Assembly (NCBI GenBank): GCA_041725895.1
Contig: JBGRQA010000005.1
Span: 1 to 64,000, forward strand
DNA: 64,000 bases
Source: JBGRQA01 sp041725895
GTDB taxonomy: Bacteria > Bacteroidota > Bacteroidia > Bacteroidales > Marinifilaceae
Direction: 5' to 3'
The position numbers were made by a program, and so were the translations under genes. Of this stretch, positions 40,448 to 50,219 are shown in pieces. The first letter of the stretch is position 1. Each line of letters starts with the position of its first letter. The notes under the pieces were generated by a model. That model made no database searches. It saw only the letters and a list, made by a program, of their open reading frames with translations, and was not told where the DNA came from.

Positions 40448-41440
40448 ATGTTAAATCTTGCAACAAACTACCTTGGGTTGGATCTGAAAAACCCAATCAT
40501 CGTGGCCAGCTCCGGACTGACCGATTCTGTAGAAAAAATTAAAGAACTGGAAGCCAATGGTGCCGGTGCCGTGATACTGAAATCTCTATTTGAGGAAGAA
40601 ATTATCATGGAAATGGAAGAGATGATGCACAATATGACAAGTCGTCCCTACATTTACCCGGAGACCTTTGACTACATGGACGAAGAAAACAAAGAGGACA
40701 GTGTACGCAAATACCTTCGTCTGATCCAGGAGGCCAAAGCAGCGGTTTCCATTCCAATTATTGCAAGTATCAACTGCGTTAGTGCTCAAAAGTGGACCTA
40801 CTTCTCCCGCGAAGTGGAAAAAGCTGGTGCCGATGCTCTTGAAATCAACCTTTTCGTTTTGCCAACAGATATGAATCGGACCAGCCAGGAAAACGAACAA
40901 ATCTATTTTGATGTAATAGAGAACGTAAAAAAGCAGGTAGCACTGCCTATTGCCCTCAAAATAAGTCCTTATCTATCGAATCTGGCCAATATGATCAAGC
41001 GAATGGACGATTTGGATGTGGAAGGTGTTGTAATGTTTAATCGATTCTACAGTCCAGATTTTGATATTCACAACATGGAAATTTCCAGCGGACAAGTTCT
41101 CTCTCACTCGGATGACTACAAGAACTCCCTGAGATGGATCGGCATTATGTCTGAAAGGGTAAACTGCTCTTTAGCTGCCACCACCGGACTTCATACTTCG
41201 GAATCCATCATTAAGCAGATTCTAGCAGGTGCAGATGCTGTGCAACTGGCTTCCGTCATCTATAAGGAGGGACCGGAATACATCGATATTCTTTTGAAGG
41301 AGATTTATGCATGGATGACAGATCATGGCTACGAAAATATTCGTGATTTCAGGGGGAAAATGAGTCAATCCAAAGCAAATGACCCAGCTGCATTTGAACG
41401 GGTTCAATTCATGAAACATTTCAGGAATTTTACCATGTAG
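40448..41440 (+). CDS. Dihydroorotate dehydrogenase-like protein
   Basis: A 330-residue FMN-binding TIM-barrel protein of the DHOD-like group. The opening LATNYLGLDLKNPIIVASSG, the AGAVILKSLFEEE segment, ADALEINLFVLP and the C-terminal AGADAVQLASVIYKEGPEY match the family. The usual catalytic cysteine loop of class 1 DHODs is not evident at the expected place, so this is likely a paralogue not involved in pyrimidine synthesis. It is a stand-alone unit with its own promoter and terminator. The specific substrate is unknown. Confidence 0.8.
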   Translation: MLNLATNYLGLDLKNPIIVASSGLTDSVEKIKELEANGAGAVILKSLFEEEIIMEMEEMMHNMTSRPYIYPETFDYMDEENKEDSVRKYLRLIQEAKAAVSIPIIASINCVSAQKWTYFSREVEKAGADALEINLFVLPTDMNRTSQENEQIYFDVIENVKKQVALPIALKISPYLSNLANMIKRMDDLDVEGVVMFNRFYSPDFDIHNMEISSGQVLSHSDDYKNSLRWIGIMSERVNCSLAATTGLHTSESIIKQILAGADAVQLASVIYKEGPEYIDILLKEIYAWMTDHGYENIRDFRGKMSQSKANDPAAFERVQFMKHFRNFTM

Positions 41441-41762
41441 AAAAAATTAAATAATCTGTGAGAACTAATTTTTCATTCTCTTTTAATTTTCAAAATAACA
41501 ACAATATCTGTTTTACAGCGAAATTCAAAAGTGCTTCTTCGGAGGCACTTTTTTTCCTCCCTACAAATCCCGTGCTCCGAAAACAGAAACAGCACCATAA
41601 TCCACTCTGCTATAAGCTACATGATAAAAATCATACCCAAACTGCAAAACAATCATTATCTTATACTTTGATACATTAAAAACATTTTCGAATTAACCTT
41701 AATTATTAACCATTTTCAGTTTACTAATCCCTGATAGTACTGAAAAACAACCCGGAAATCTT
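41441..41762. other. Intergenic region DHOD-like / ALDH7
   Basis: About 320 nt. Contains the DHOD-like terminator (41527-41556); the remainder is A/T-rich with no clear TAnnTTTG box before the ALDH gene. Confidence 0.45.
41527..41556 (+). terminator. Intrinsic terminator of the DHOD-like gene
   Basis: AAAAGTGC and GCACTTTT stem with a short CTTCTTCGGAG loop region, followed by T-run. Confidence 0.75.
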
Positions 41763-43319
41763 ATGAATGTTCAAGTAGCAGACACCATGAAAGGTTATGA
41801 AGTACAAGAGACTCTAAAACGTCTGGGCATTGAGGAGATCAATCAAGGTGTAACCTCCGGAACCGAATGGTTCGATTGTAAAGGAGCAGTAACCACATCC
41901 ATCTCCCCCATTGACGGATCTGTGATAGCCCAGGTAAAAAATGCAGACAAAGAGGATTACGAGAGAGTGATCGGTAAAGCTCAGGAAGCATTTAAAGTAT
42001 GGAGAACCATGCCTGCTCCAAAACGTGGCGAAATCGTTCGTCAGATCGGGAATGCATTGCGCGAGTCCAAAGATGATTTGGGTAAACTGGTAACACTGGA
42101 AATGGGAAAAATCTACCAGGAGGGCTTGGGTGAAGTTCAGGAAATGATCGACATCTGCGACTTTGCAGTAGGGCAATCCCGGCAGCTATACGGGTTTACC
42201 ATGCACTCCGAACGTCCCGATCACAAAATGATGGACCAATACCATCCTCTTGGAATTGTAGGTGTTATCTCAGCCTTTAATTTCCCTGTAGCAGTTTGGG
42301 CCTGGAATGCAATGATAGCAGCTATTTGCGGAGATGTGGTAATCTGGAAACCCAGTTCCAAAGTTCCCCTGTGTGCCATCGCCTGTCATAAAATAATTCA
42401 AAAAGTACTCCAGGAAAATCAGGTTCCGGAAGGGGTATTCAACCTGGTAATTGCAAAATCTTCCGTAATGGGCGACAATTTCATCGAAGACAAACGCGTT
42501 CCCCTGGTTTCTGTTACCGGCTCCACAGCCATAGGAAAGCGGGTAGCCGAAAAAGTTGGTGCACGTTTGGGAAGGGTAATTTGTGAATTGGGAGGTAACA
42601 ATGCCATTATCATGACCCCTTCAGCTGATATCGAAATGTCGATCCCGGCCATCGTATTTGGTTCGGTAGGAACAGCAGGGCAACGCTGTACATCAACCCG
42701 CCGCTTAATTATTCACGACAGTATTTATGAAGATGTAAAAAAACGATTGACCAATGCCTACAAGCAAGTAGAAACCAAAATTGGAAATCCGCTGGATGAA
42801 TCCACTCTGGTTGGCCCCGTTATTGACAATGGTGCAGTGAAGATTTACAACCAAGCCATTGAAGAGGTAAAAAAGGCCGGTGGAAATGTAGTTTACGGAG
42901 ATAAAGTTCTTGAAGGCAATTATGTGGTGCCAACCCTCTGCGAAGTAGAGAATCACTGGCAGATTGTTCAGGATGAATCTTTTGTTCCCGTTCTGTATCT
43001 CATCAAATACAGTGAATTCGAGGAAGCCCTGGAACTCCACAATGATGTTCCCCAAGGGCTGTCTTCTTCCATTTTCACGCTGAATATACGCGAGGCCCAA
43101 ACCTTCCTCTCCCATGTGGGTAGCGACTGTGGTATTGCCAATGTTAACATTGGTACCTCCGGAGCTGAAATTGGCGGGGCATTTGGTGGTGAAAAAGAAA
43201 CCGGTGGTGGTCGTGAATCCGGCTCGGATGCTTGGAAAACCTACATGCGACGTCAAACCAACACTATTAACTACGGAACTGAATTACCACTGGCCCAAGG
43301 CATTAAATTTGAACTCTAA
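41763..43319 (+). CDS. Aldehyde dehydrogenase, ALDH7 (antiquitin) type
   Basis: A 518-residue NAD(P)-dependent aldehyde dehydrogenase close to the ALDH7 group (alpha-aminoadipic semialdehyde / piperideine-6-carboxylate dehydrogenase of lysine breakdown). Visible: SAFNFPVAVWAWN (substrate/NAD region), CELGGNNA with the general-base glutamate, and catalytic Cys309 in GTAGQRCTSTRR, an ALDH7-type sequence. The C-terminal GGAFGGEKETGGGRESGSDAW is also characteristic. No other lysine-degradation gene is adjacent, so the physiological role (lysine catabolism or aldehyde detoxification) is inferred. The ATG at 41763 gives MNVQVADTMKG. Confidence 0.88.
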   Translation: MNVQVADTMKGYEVQETLKRLGIEEINQGVTSGTEWFDCKGAVTTSISPIDGSVIAQVKNADKEDYERVIGKAQEAFKVWRTMPAPKRGEIVRQIGNALRESKDDLGKLVTLEMGKIYQEGLGEVQEMIDICDFAVGQSRQLYGFTMHSERPDHKMMDQYHPLGIVGVISAFNFPVAVWAWNAMIAAICGDVVIWKPSSKVPLCAIACHKIIQKVLQENQVPEGVFNLVIAKSSVMGDNFIEDKRVPLVSVTGSTAIGKRVAEKVGARLGRVICELGGNNAIIMTPSADIEMSIPAIVFGSVGTAGQRCTSTRRLIIHDSIYEDVKKRLTNAYKQVETKIGNPLDESTLVGPVIDNGAVKIYNQAIEEVKKAGGNVVYGDKVLEGNYVVPTLCEVENHWQIVQDESFVPVLYLIKYSEFEEALELHNDVPQGLSSSIFTLNIREAQTFLSHVGSDCGIANVNIGTSGAEIGGAFGGEKETGGGRESGSDAWKTYMRRQTNTINYGTELPLAQGIKFEL

Positions 43320-43357
43320 AACAACCTTTAATCGTTCAGTAACCAACATTTATTTTG

Positions 43358-43386
43358 TACCCCGACAATGTCGGGGTATTTTTTTG
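43358..43386 (+). terminator. Intrinsic terminator of the ALDH gene
   Basis: TACCCCGACA and TGTCGGGGTA stem followed by T-run. Confidence 0.85.
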
Positions 43387-43436
43387 TTCCTGTCAATTTA
43401 TTAATTTTAAAGAAGATCCCATTCGTTTATCTTAAT

Positions 43437-43468
43437 TTTTCAGGACTAATAATAATTTTATAATTTTG
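43437..43468 (+). promoter_or_regulatory. Promoter of the propeller-protein gene
   Basis: TTTT at 43437-43440, 20 nt, then TAATTTTG at 43461-43468. Predicted start near 43475 makes the ATG at 43501 the natural start and excludes the in-frame ATG at 43477. Confidence 0.5.
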
Positions 43469-43500
43469 CTCAATGCATGCCCTTTAATTCCAGATCTGCT

Positions 43501-46257
43501 ATGATAAAAAAAATACTCCTATCTCTATTTACTCTGCTAATTTTGTCTGCAATTGTCCTGGGATATTTGTTCCTAAAAAAACAGGAACAATACAAGGAAA
43601 CGGATGCACTTAAGGCCATCCCGGTAAATTCAGAGATAATTGTACAGTTTCAGGATGCAGCTCTTCTACAATCGAAACTGAATGAAGAACAGGGAATGTG
43701 GAAGGCAATGAGTCAATTTGAAGCTGTTAAAAATATCAATCAGACTCTGGAGCAATTGCATCAATTGTTGAGCTCATCTCCGGAAGGGAGAAACCTGAAT
43801 CTAAACCGTAAACTAACCATTGCAAGCCATATTGTTGGCAAAAACGGAATCGATTTTCTTTTCCTTTTCCCGTTGCAGGATTACCTTGAAGAGAAACAAA
43901 TAAAACTATTTATGGAATCCCTTTCCCGTGGGGAAATCCATTCTAAAACCTATAACAACACCTCCCTGTACAGCCTCTCCCTGGAAGGAGGCAAAAAAAG
44001 TAAATTACATTATGCTTTTTCTCAGGGATTGTTTCTAATCAGTAAATCGTCCCTTCTGCTGGAAGAATCCATCCGCCAGCTAGGGGCTTCGACCAACGTT
44101 ACACAAAGTAACGGCTTTGCCAGAATTCAAAAAACCATAGGAAAAAAAGTAGATGCCAATATCTACGTAAACCTTAAAACCTTTCCTAAACTACTCTCAA
44201 CCAAACTTGATCCGCAATACAGGAATTTTGTCAAGAATTTTAAAGATTTTGCCAATTGGACAGAACTGGATTTAACCCTTCGGGACAATATTTTGTTCCT
44301 TAATGGTTTTTCGTACAGTGATACTCAACAAGCCAATTACCTTAACTTGTTTTTGGATCAAAAACCAGTGAGAATGGAAATGGAGTCCATTCTTCCCTCA
44401 AGTACTAGCATGGTTGCTATACTCGGCATACAGGATCCCCTTCAGTTTAAGAAACAATACAGAAACTACCTCGAAAAGAAGGGGGAATTACTTAACTATG
44501 AGAAAAACCTGAACCTTCTGAATCAAAAAACAAATTCCAATCCTGAAAACATCATTTATTCAATACTTCACAAGGAATTGGCTCTTGTTTTTACCGGCAA
44601 AAACAAGGACAACCAATTTGGGGTAATCCGAACCAAAAGTCCAAGTGTGGCTAAAGATAAGATGCTACAGATCATCAAGGGATTTGCCGATAAAAACAAG
44701 CACCCTCTCTCCTTCTACATTCACAATTATAGCCTGGACCGGGAAACACAATTTCAGATCTACAAATTACCCGGAAACCATTTGCTGCATCAAATTTTTG
44801 GTAGCCTCTTCAGTGACCTGGAAAGCGCCTACTTCACTTTTATTGGCAACTACATGGTACTGGGTCCTTCCGTAAGCAAACTCTCTGAGTTCATTCACGA
44901 ATCAATCCTTGGCAAAACCCTTTCGAACTCCCCTAAATACGAACAGTACAGTGAGTACCTGTCGGCCAAATCCAATTTTTACTTCTATACCAGCATGGTC
45001 AAATCGACTCCTATTATCTCGACCTTCCTGAATCAAGATTTAAAAAAACGGCTAAAAAACAGCAGGGAAACAATAAACAAGTTCCAATCCATCGGCTATC
45101 AATTTAGCTCAAGCCAGGGCTTGGTTTACAACAATCTATTCGTAAACTACGACCCAATTGTTGATATCCCTCCACAAACCGATTGGGAATCAAAATTAGA
45201 CACCTGCTTTCGACACAAACCCTACCTGGTAAAGAATCATTATACCAAAGAAAAGGAAATATTGGTGCAGGATGTAAAAAACAAACTCTACCTGATTAAC
45301 CCCTCCGGAAGAATACTGTGGTACAAGAAGCTGGACGAACCCATTGTTGGACAGATTCAACAAATCGATTACTACCGGAACAATAAGCTTCAGTACCTGT
45401 TTACCACCCGCAATTCCATTCACCTGGTAGACAGAAATGGGAACAATGTGGCAAATTTCCCGGTCAGACTGAGAGCTAACACCACTCTGGGACTTTCACT
45501 TTTCGATTACGAAGGAAGGGGAAAATTTCGAATTTTCGTTCCTTGCGACAACAAGGCAATCTATTGCTACGATAAAACCGGAAAAATCCTCCCCGGCTGG
45601 AAATTTGGAAAAGCCGAAAATGAAATTACAGGAACCATGCAACACTTTCGGGTGGGAGCAAAAGACTACCTGGTTTTTGCGGACAAGTACAGAATCTATA
45701 TCCTGAACCGGAAAGGGCAAGAGCGAGTGAAACTAAAACATCAATTCTCCAAATCGAAATTCAACCCCTTCGTTCTGGAAAAAGCAACCCAATCGCATCC
45801 TGCCCGATTGGTGTGTACCGATCAAGCGGGCACAATTCACTACTGCTACTTTGACGGCAGAGTAGAAGAAAAAGCACTTGCCAAATTCTCTGACAAACAC
45901 TATTTTCTGATTAACGATATTAATGCGGACGGCCAAAAGGAATACCTATTCTCCGACAACCAAAGCTTTAAAATATACAATGAAAAAGGCAGTCCTCTAC
46001 TACAAAAGGAATTCAATTCTCCAATTAGTTATCGCCCAAGCATCTACACCTTCTCTCACAACAGAAAAGAAATAGGTCTTTGCCTGGCACAGGAGAATCA
46101 GATCTACCTCATTAACAACCGGGGAGATAACCACAAGGGATTCCCTCTTGCAGGTAACAGTCCATTTACCATCGGATTTACCAGGGGGAAGCAAAAGGGA
46201 TTCAACCTTTTTGTAGGAAGCAGTCGAAACTTCCTCCTCAACTACTCCGTACAATAA
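43501..46257 (+). CDS. Membrane-anchored protein with C-terminal beta-propeller
   Basis: A 918-residue protein with one N-terminal membrane helix (about residues 4-24, LLSLFTLLILSAIVLGYLFL) and an otherwise extracytoplasmic chain. Residues about 35-550 form an uncharacterised region, vaguely like DUF3352-type proteins (EIIVQFQDAALLQSKLN and YFTFIGNYMVLG). Residues about 560-915 contain at least six blade-like units such as LYLINPSGRILWYKKL, IHLVDRNGNNVANFP, IYCYDKTGKILPGW and IYLINNRGDNHKGFPLAG, a propeller of the PQQ-like/FG-GAP-like kind. The start is the ATG at 43501, set by the promoter position. Function unknown; envelope assembly is a guess. Confidence 0.65.
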   Translation: MIKKILLSLFTLLILSAIVLGYLFLKKQEQYKETDALKAIPVNSEIIVQFQDAALLQSKLNEEQGMWKAMSQFEAVKNINQTLEQLHQLLSSSPEGRNLNLNRKLTIASHIVGKNGIDFLFLFPLQDYLEEKQIKLFMESLSRGEIHSKTYNNTSLYSLSLEGGKKSKLHYAFSQGLFLISKSSLLLEESIRQLGASTNVTQSNGFARIQKTIGKKVDANIYVNLKTFPKLLSTKLDPQYRNFVKNFKDFANWTELDLTLRDNILFLNGFSYSDTQQANYLNLFLDQKPVRMEMESILPSSTSMVAILGIQDPLQFKKQYRNYLEKKGELLNYEKNLNLLNQKTNSNPENIIYSILHKELALVFTGKNKDNQFGVIRTKSPSVAKDKMLQIIKGFADKNKHPLSFYIHNYSLDRETQFQIYKLPGNHLLHQIFGSLFSDLESAYFTFIGNYMVLGPSVSKLSEFIHESILGKTLSNSPKYEQYSEYLSAKSNFYFYTSMVKSTPIISTFLNQDLKKRLKNSRETINKFQSIGYQFSSSQGLVYNNLFVNYDPIVDIPPQTDWESKLDTCFRHKPYLVKNHYTKEKEILVQDVKNKLYLINPSGRILWYKKLDEPIVGQIQQIDYYRNNKLQYLFTTRNSIHLVDRNGNNVANFPVRLRANTTLGLSLFDYEGRGKFRIFVPCDNKAIYCYDKTGKILPGWKFGKAENEITGTMQHFRVGAKDYLVFADKYRIYILNRKGQERVKLKHQFSKSKFNPFVLEKATQSHPARLVCTDQAGTIHYCYFDGRVEEKALAKFSDKHYFLINDINADGQKEYLFSDNQSFKIYNEKGSPLLQKEFNSPISYRPSIYTFSHNRKEIGLCLAQENQIYLINNRGDNHKGFPLAGNSPFTIGFTRGKQKGFNLFVGSSRNFLLNYSVQ

Positions 46258-46359
46258 AACTGTTCGTGTAAGAAAAAAGACCTTTAAGAATAGATTACTA
46301 CTCTTTCACCAATATTAAATTTTTAACTGCAAAACACTCTATTTTACAGAATAAAAAAA

Positions 46360-46367
46360 TAATTTTG
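46360..46367 (+). promoter_or_regulatory. Candidate -7 element of the lipoprotein/DUF5723 unit
   Basis: TAATTTTG fits TAnnTTTG, 36 nt before the ATG at 46404; the -33 box is not at the usual distance. Confidence 0.4.
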
Positions 46368-46403
46368 CATTTCACCACGAAAATAATTTTAACTTAAGTT
46401 TCT

Positions 46404-48077
46404 ATGAAAAAACTGATTCATCCTACTTTGATCTTCACCATACTGGGCAGTCTGCTTCTGACGATTCCCTCCTGCGTTGATGAAGACGACTTTGACATGG
46501 ACAAGCTCTCCGAAAAGGTGGACTGGACTCCCAATATGATTGTCCCAGCCGGAACGGGAACCTACACCTTGTGGGGGCTTTTGGACCAACATGAGGAAAA
46601 TAAAGAAGACGCAACCATAGTACTGGGAGCTGATGGTATGCTTCATATCATGCATACCGAAAAAGATATCTTTTCCTACGATGTAAACGAGATTCTAAAT
46701 TTCCCGGCCCAAAATCCGGACAACATTTTGATTACCATCCCCGACGAGATAATCAATGCCCCTGTAACTCCACCTGCAGGAAAAAATTTGATTTTCCCTT
46801 CAGTTACGGATATCTTTCGCATGGAAGCTCAAACCTCGGTCAATACTCCCATCCTGTCGGAAATCCAAATCAACACAGGTTTGAACTTTAGAATAACCAA
46901 CCCCATCAGTGAGGATATCACCGTTAAGGTCATTATTCCACAAGCCACACTGGCCGGAGTAAGCCCTGCTCTTTTCACAATCAATGTACCCGGCGGTAGC
47001 ATTAACGATGCATCGAGCTGGAATTTAGAAGATTTCACCATTAATTTTCCAACCCCATCAGTCGATAATGAAATTGAAATTAGATTCGATGCAGAAATTA
47101 CAGCCAGTGGAAATCCAATTACCAATACCGGAAACCAACTGGCAATCGACTACAACTTCGACGCAATTGATTTCCAATTGGCCAAAGGCGATTTCAGACA
47201 ACAAACTATCGATCTGGGGTCCGATGAATTTGATTTGGATGTGGATTTCTGGGAAGATGTTGATGGTGAATTTAAATTCTACGATCCCCGCATTAATCTA
47301 ACCTTCCGTAACGGCATTGGTGTTCCTTTCGATATTAATTTGGCGCTGGAAGGATTCAACACGGATGGAAATTCAGTAGCAATTAATCCGGATCCATTGG
47401 CTCCTGACTATCCAAAAACAGAAGAGAAAATTGACGAACTTGTTGTTAGCACTTTAACCTACGACAAAACTCAGGGTATAGATAAACTATTGAATCTCCC
47501 TCCCGATGACAGAATCAATTACTCCGGTTCCATCAACATCAATCCTAAGGGTGCTGTTGATCTGAACACTGAACCCAATATCGTAAAATCGACCTCCAGC
47601 ATTGCGGTAGACATGGAAATTGACATTCCCCTGGAATTCTCCGCCACTGAATTGGCCATCCAGGATACCATTGACGATCTGGACATCTCTGATGCTGAAA
47701 AAATCACCAATGGGAAGCTGGTTATTGTTACACAAAACGGAATTCCTTTGGATGTTGTCCTGAAAAAGATTTCGCTTACCGATGCGGATTTTAATGAAAT
47801 CGCCTCTGTTGATGAAACGAAAGTATTTAAAGCTGCAGAAGTGTTCCCTGCCGGGCATGAAAAAGCCGGTCAAGTGGATCCAAGCAAAATCGTTGAGCAA
47901 TCGGCAGAAGTAATTTTCAAACAGGAAACCATTGCTAAACTGAACGATGCGGAAAATATCATCATCAAAGCAGCGATTAGCACAACCAATGACGGGAACA
48001 AGCCTGTGAAAATAATGGGAAGTGATCAAATCGTGTTCAAATTGGCGGTACAAGCCCAATTAGACTTTAACAAGTAA
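46404..48077 (+). CDS. Large lipoprotein paired with a DUF5723 barrel
   Basis: A 557-residue lipoprotein: signal MKKLIHPTLIFTILGSLLL with lipobox IPSC (Cys24), then an acidic start (VDEDDFDMDKL). The chain is beta-rich with repeated Ig-like sections, for instance LNFRITNPISEDITVKVIIP, DPRINLTFRNGIGVPFDINL and IAVDMEIDIPLEF, suggesting three to five sandwich domains of late-embryogenesis-like or cadherin-like shape. I recognise no named family. A DUF5723 barrel follows 24 nt after the stop, so the two are co-transcribed, like a surface lipoprotein with its outer-membrane partner. Confidence 0.65.
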   Translation: MKKLIHPTLIFTILGSLLLTIPSCVDEDDFDMDKLSEKVDWTPNMIVPAGTGTYTLWGLLDQHEENKEDATIVLGADGMLHIMHTEKDIFSYDVNEILNFPAQNPDNILITIPDEIINAPVTPPAGKNLIFPSVTDIFRMEAQTSVNTPILSEIQINTGLNFRITNPISEDITVKVIIPQATLAGVSPALFTINVPGGSINDASSWNLEDFTINFPTPSVDNEIEIRFDAEITASGNPITNTGNQLAIDYNFDAIDFQLAKGDFRQQTIDLGSDEFDLDVDFWEDVDGEFKFYDPRINLTFRNGIGVPFDINLALEGFNTDGNSVAINPDPLAPDYPKTEEKIDELVVSTLTYDKTQGIDKLLNLPPDDRINYSGSININPKGAVDLNTEPNIVKSTSSIAVDMEIDIPLEFSATELAIQDTIDDLDISDAEKITNGKLVIVTQNGIPLDVVLKKISLTDADFNEIASVDETKVFKAAEVFPAGHEKAGQVDPSKIVEQSAEVIFKQETIAKLNDAENIIIKAAISTTNDGNKPVKIMGSDQIVFKLAVQAQLDFNK

Positions 48078-48101
48078 ACAACCTTACACACTGAAAGAAA
48101 T

Positions 48102-49577
48102 ATGAAATACTTTCTACCAAAATATCTTCAAATAGGATTGGTTTGCTGCCTGTTATTCAGCGCCATCCTTGCATCGGGGCAAAAAATGAACAATACCCTC
48201 TACCTGATGCAGAACGTACCGCAATCCAACCAACTGAATCCGGCCATTCAACCTGAATGCAAAGTATTTGTTGGATTTCCGGCACTAAGCTCCATCTATT
48301 TTAACTACAGCAACAACAGTTTCGCTTACAATGATATTATCCACAAAGGGACCGGAATACGAAAGGATTCCCTGATTGTTGATATCAATAAGTTTCATGA
48401 TGCATTAAAATCAACCAACTTTATCACCCAACAAATTGATCTGAGTCTTTTCGCTTTAGGAATTCGTGCCAAAAACTTTTATTTCACATTCGATATAATT
48501 GAGAAAAACGATTTTCACACTAGCGCCGACAAGGAGATTATCTCTTTTCTTAAAGACGGAAACTACAACTACCGTGGTAAAACCGCCGATTTTGGAGGTC
48601 TGGGACTAGACGCGAATCATTACCGCGAATTCGCCCTGGGGGTATCCAAAAAAATCAACGACAAATGGACCGTTGGTGTAAAAGGGAAACTTCTTTTTGG
48701 GATCGCCAATCTGAACATGGAAAAATCGGATGTATCCATAACAACCTCTTTGACCGGTGATCAAATCGATTTAAGATCCCGTCAGCTGTTGAATGTTTCC
48801 CTGCCAATCAATCAGATTGGGTTTAACGACAACGGATTCGTAGATGATATAAATTTCGACGGGGATGATTTCGACCAGGACTTTGCCCTGAATACAGACA
48901 ACAAAGGTTTGGCTATTGATCTGGGAGCAACCTACCAAATGGATGAGAAAACAACACTTTATGCAAGTATCGTTGATCTGGGCTATATTAACTGGAAAAC
49001 AGACGTTCATCAGTTTACCCAGGATGCTACCTTTAAGTATACCGGAGCAGACCTGACCCAGTCGGGCAACTCCAATGCACCGGACTACAAAGAAGCGGAA
49101 GATGCTTTTGATGATTTAGTGGATGACCTGAAAGATGAGTTCATGATCAGCGATGATGCCAAGTCCTATCGTACCGCTTTACCAACCCGTCTTTACATGG
49201 GTGGTAGCTACAAAATCAACAAGCGATTAAATTTTGGAGCTCTGAGCAGAACGGAAATTTATAACAGTAAAATCCACTCCTCTCTTACTTTGTCGGCCAA
49301 TGCCAGGGTAATCCGAAATGTTAGTACTTCGGTAAGCTACTCCATGGTAAACAACACCTACAACAACATTGGTGTGGGTCTGGCAACCAAACTGGGACCA
49401 TTCCAACTCTACATGGTAAGCGATAATATTTTGGCACCAATCAACCCAAAAAATTTCCAGAATTTCAGTTTCCGCTTTGGTCTGAATATGCTTTTTGGAT
49501 GTCGCGACAAAACCCGCCAAAAGAATTCATGCTCTTTTGAGGAGGAACAGAACAAGAAAAAGCCACTGTACAAGTGA
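48102..49577 (+). CDS. DUF5723-family outer-membrane protein
   Basis: A 491-residue exported protein resembling DUF5723, a Bacteroidota outer-membrane barrel family. Signal peptide to about residue 25 (SAILASGQ). The family opening is NNTLYLMQNVPQSNQLNPA (residues 29-47), with alternating-strand pattern onward (FALGVSKKINDKWTVGVKGK, LAIDLGATYQMDEKTTLYAS) to a last strand NFSFRFGLNMLFG. It recalls PorP/SprF barrels in plan (membrane proteins with an NPA motif near the start). A Lys/Glu-rich tail ends it. It is paired with the lipoprotein upstream. Confidence 0.75.
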   Translation: MKYFLPKYLQIGLVCCLLFSAILASGQKMNNTLYLMQNVPQSNQLNPAIQPECKVFVGFPALSSIYFNYSNNSFAYNDIIHKGTGIRKDSLIVDINKFHDALKSTNFITQQIDLSLFALGIRAKNFYFTFDIIEKNDFHTSADKEIISFLKDGNYNYRGKTADFGGLGLDANHYREFALGVSKKINDKWTVGVKGKLLFGIANLNMEKSDVSITTSLTGDQIDLRSRQLLNVSLPINQIGFNDNGFVDDINFDGDDFDQDFALNTDNKGLAIDLGATYQMDEKTTLYASIVDLGYINWKTDVHQFTQDATFKYTGADLTQSGNSNAPDYKEAEDAFDDLVDDLKDEFMISDDAKSYRTALPTRLYMGGSYKINKRLNFGALSRTEIYNSKIHSSLTLSANARVIRNVSTSVSYSMVNNTYNNIGVGLATKLGPFQLYMVSDNILAPINPKNFQNFSFRFGLNMLFGCRDKTRQKNSCSFEEEQNKKKPLYK

Positions 49578-49607
49578 AACCGAAAGAGACGAAAATATAA
49601 TTAGTGT

Positions 49608-49646
49608 AAACTCCCCTGCAAACTTCACTGCAGGGGAGTTTTTTTT
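49608..49646 (+). terminator. Intrinsic terminator of the lipoprotein/DUF5723 unit
   Basis: AAACTCCCCTGCA and TGCAGGGGAGTTT make a perfect 13-bp stem, followed by a T-run. Confidence 0.9.
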
Positions 49647-49806
49647 CACCTTCCTTTTTCTGGAATCCTTGCTTCAAGAAAAATGGATCAGCCACAGCCC
49701 AACTCTGATAATCACCTGACTATCTGTTAACAAATGCTAAAAACCAACTTTCTCACTGGGCTTTCATCAGATAATGGTTATCTTTACCTTCCCAAAAGAA
49801 AGAATT

Positions 49807-50061
49807 ATGGCATTTATAAAGTTTTTAATCGTTGTTTTTGGAGTTTACTATCTTCTTAAACTGATCATTAGAGCACTGTTTCCCTTTTTGGTTCAAAAAA
49901 CTTTTGACAAGATGCAGAACCAGGCTCAACAACAATACGACCAAGGAAATAGAGATAGCTCACATGAAGGGGATGTTACAATCCAAAACGATGGAAATCG
50001 AAAAGAGACTCCTAACAAAAAAGATTTCGGAGAATACGTAGACTACGAAGAAGTAGATTAA
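49807..50061 (+). CDS. DUF4834-like small membrane protein
   Basis: An 84-residue protein: one hydrophobic helix (residues 2-25, FIKFLIVVFGVYYLLKLIIRALF) and a soluble tail ending KKDFGEYVDYEEVD. This shape and the acidic FGEYVDYEEV ending match the Bacteroidota-specific DUF4834 family, function unknown. I start at the ATG at 49807 (MAFIKFLIV); an in-frame upstream start adds unlikely residues. It precedes glyS by about 260 nt, and glyS has its own candidate promoter. Confidence 0.75.
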   Translation: MAFIKFLIVVFGVYYLLKLIIRALFPFLVQKTFDKMQNQAQQQYDQGNRDSSHEGDVTIQNDGNRKETPNKKDFGEYVDYEEVD

Positions 50062-50211
50062 TCTCCATAATCGACAAAAATAGCATTGGGGAAAATGAGC
50101 AGAAGAATCAAAATAGAATTTCTTCCCGCTGATTTTCCTCTTTTTTATGCTCTTTCGGTAATTCTTCGAAATCAAATCTCTTTTGCCAAAACCATTATTT
50201 CCAATTTTTTG

Positions 50212-50219
50212 TATTTTTG
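50212..50219 (+). promoter_or_regulatory. Candidate -7 element of the glycyl-tRNA synthetase gene
   Basis: TATTTTTG fits TAnnTTTG; a TTTG at 50182-50185 is 26 nt upstream, slightly far. The leader would be about 100 nt. Confidence 0.4.
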
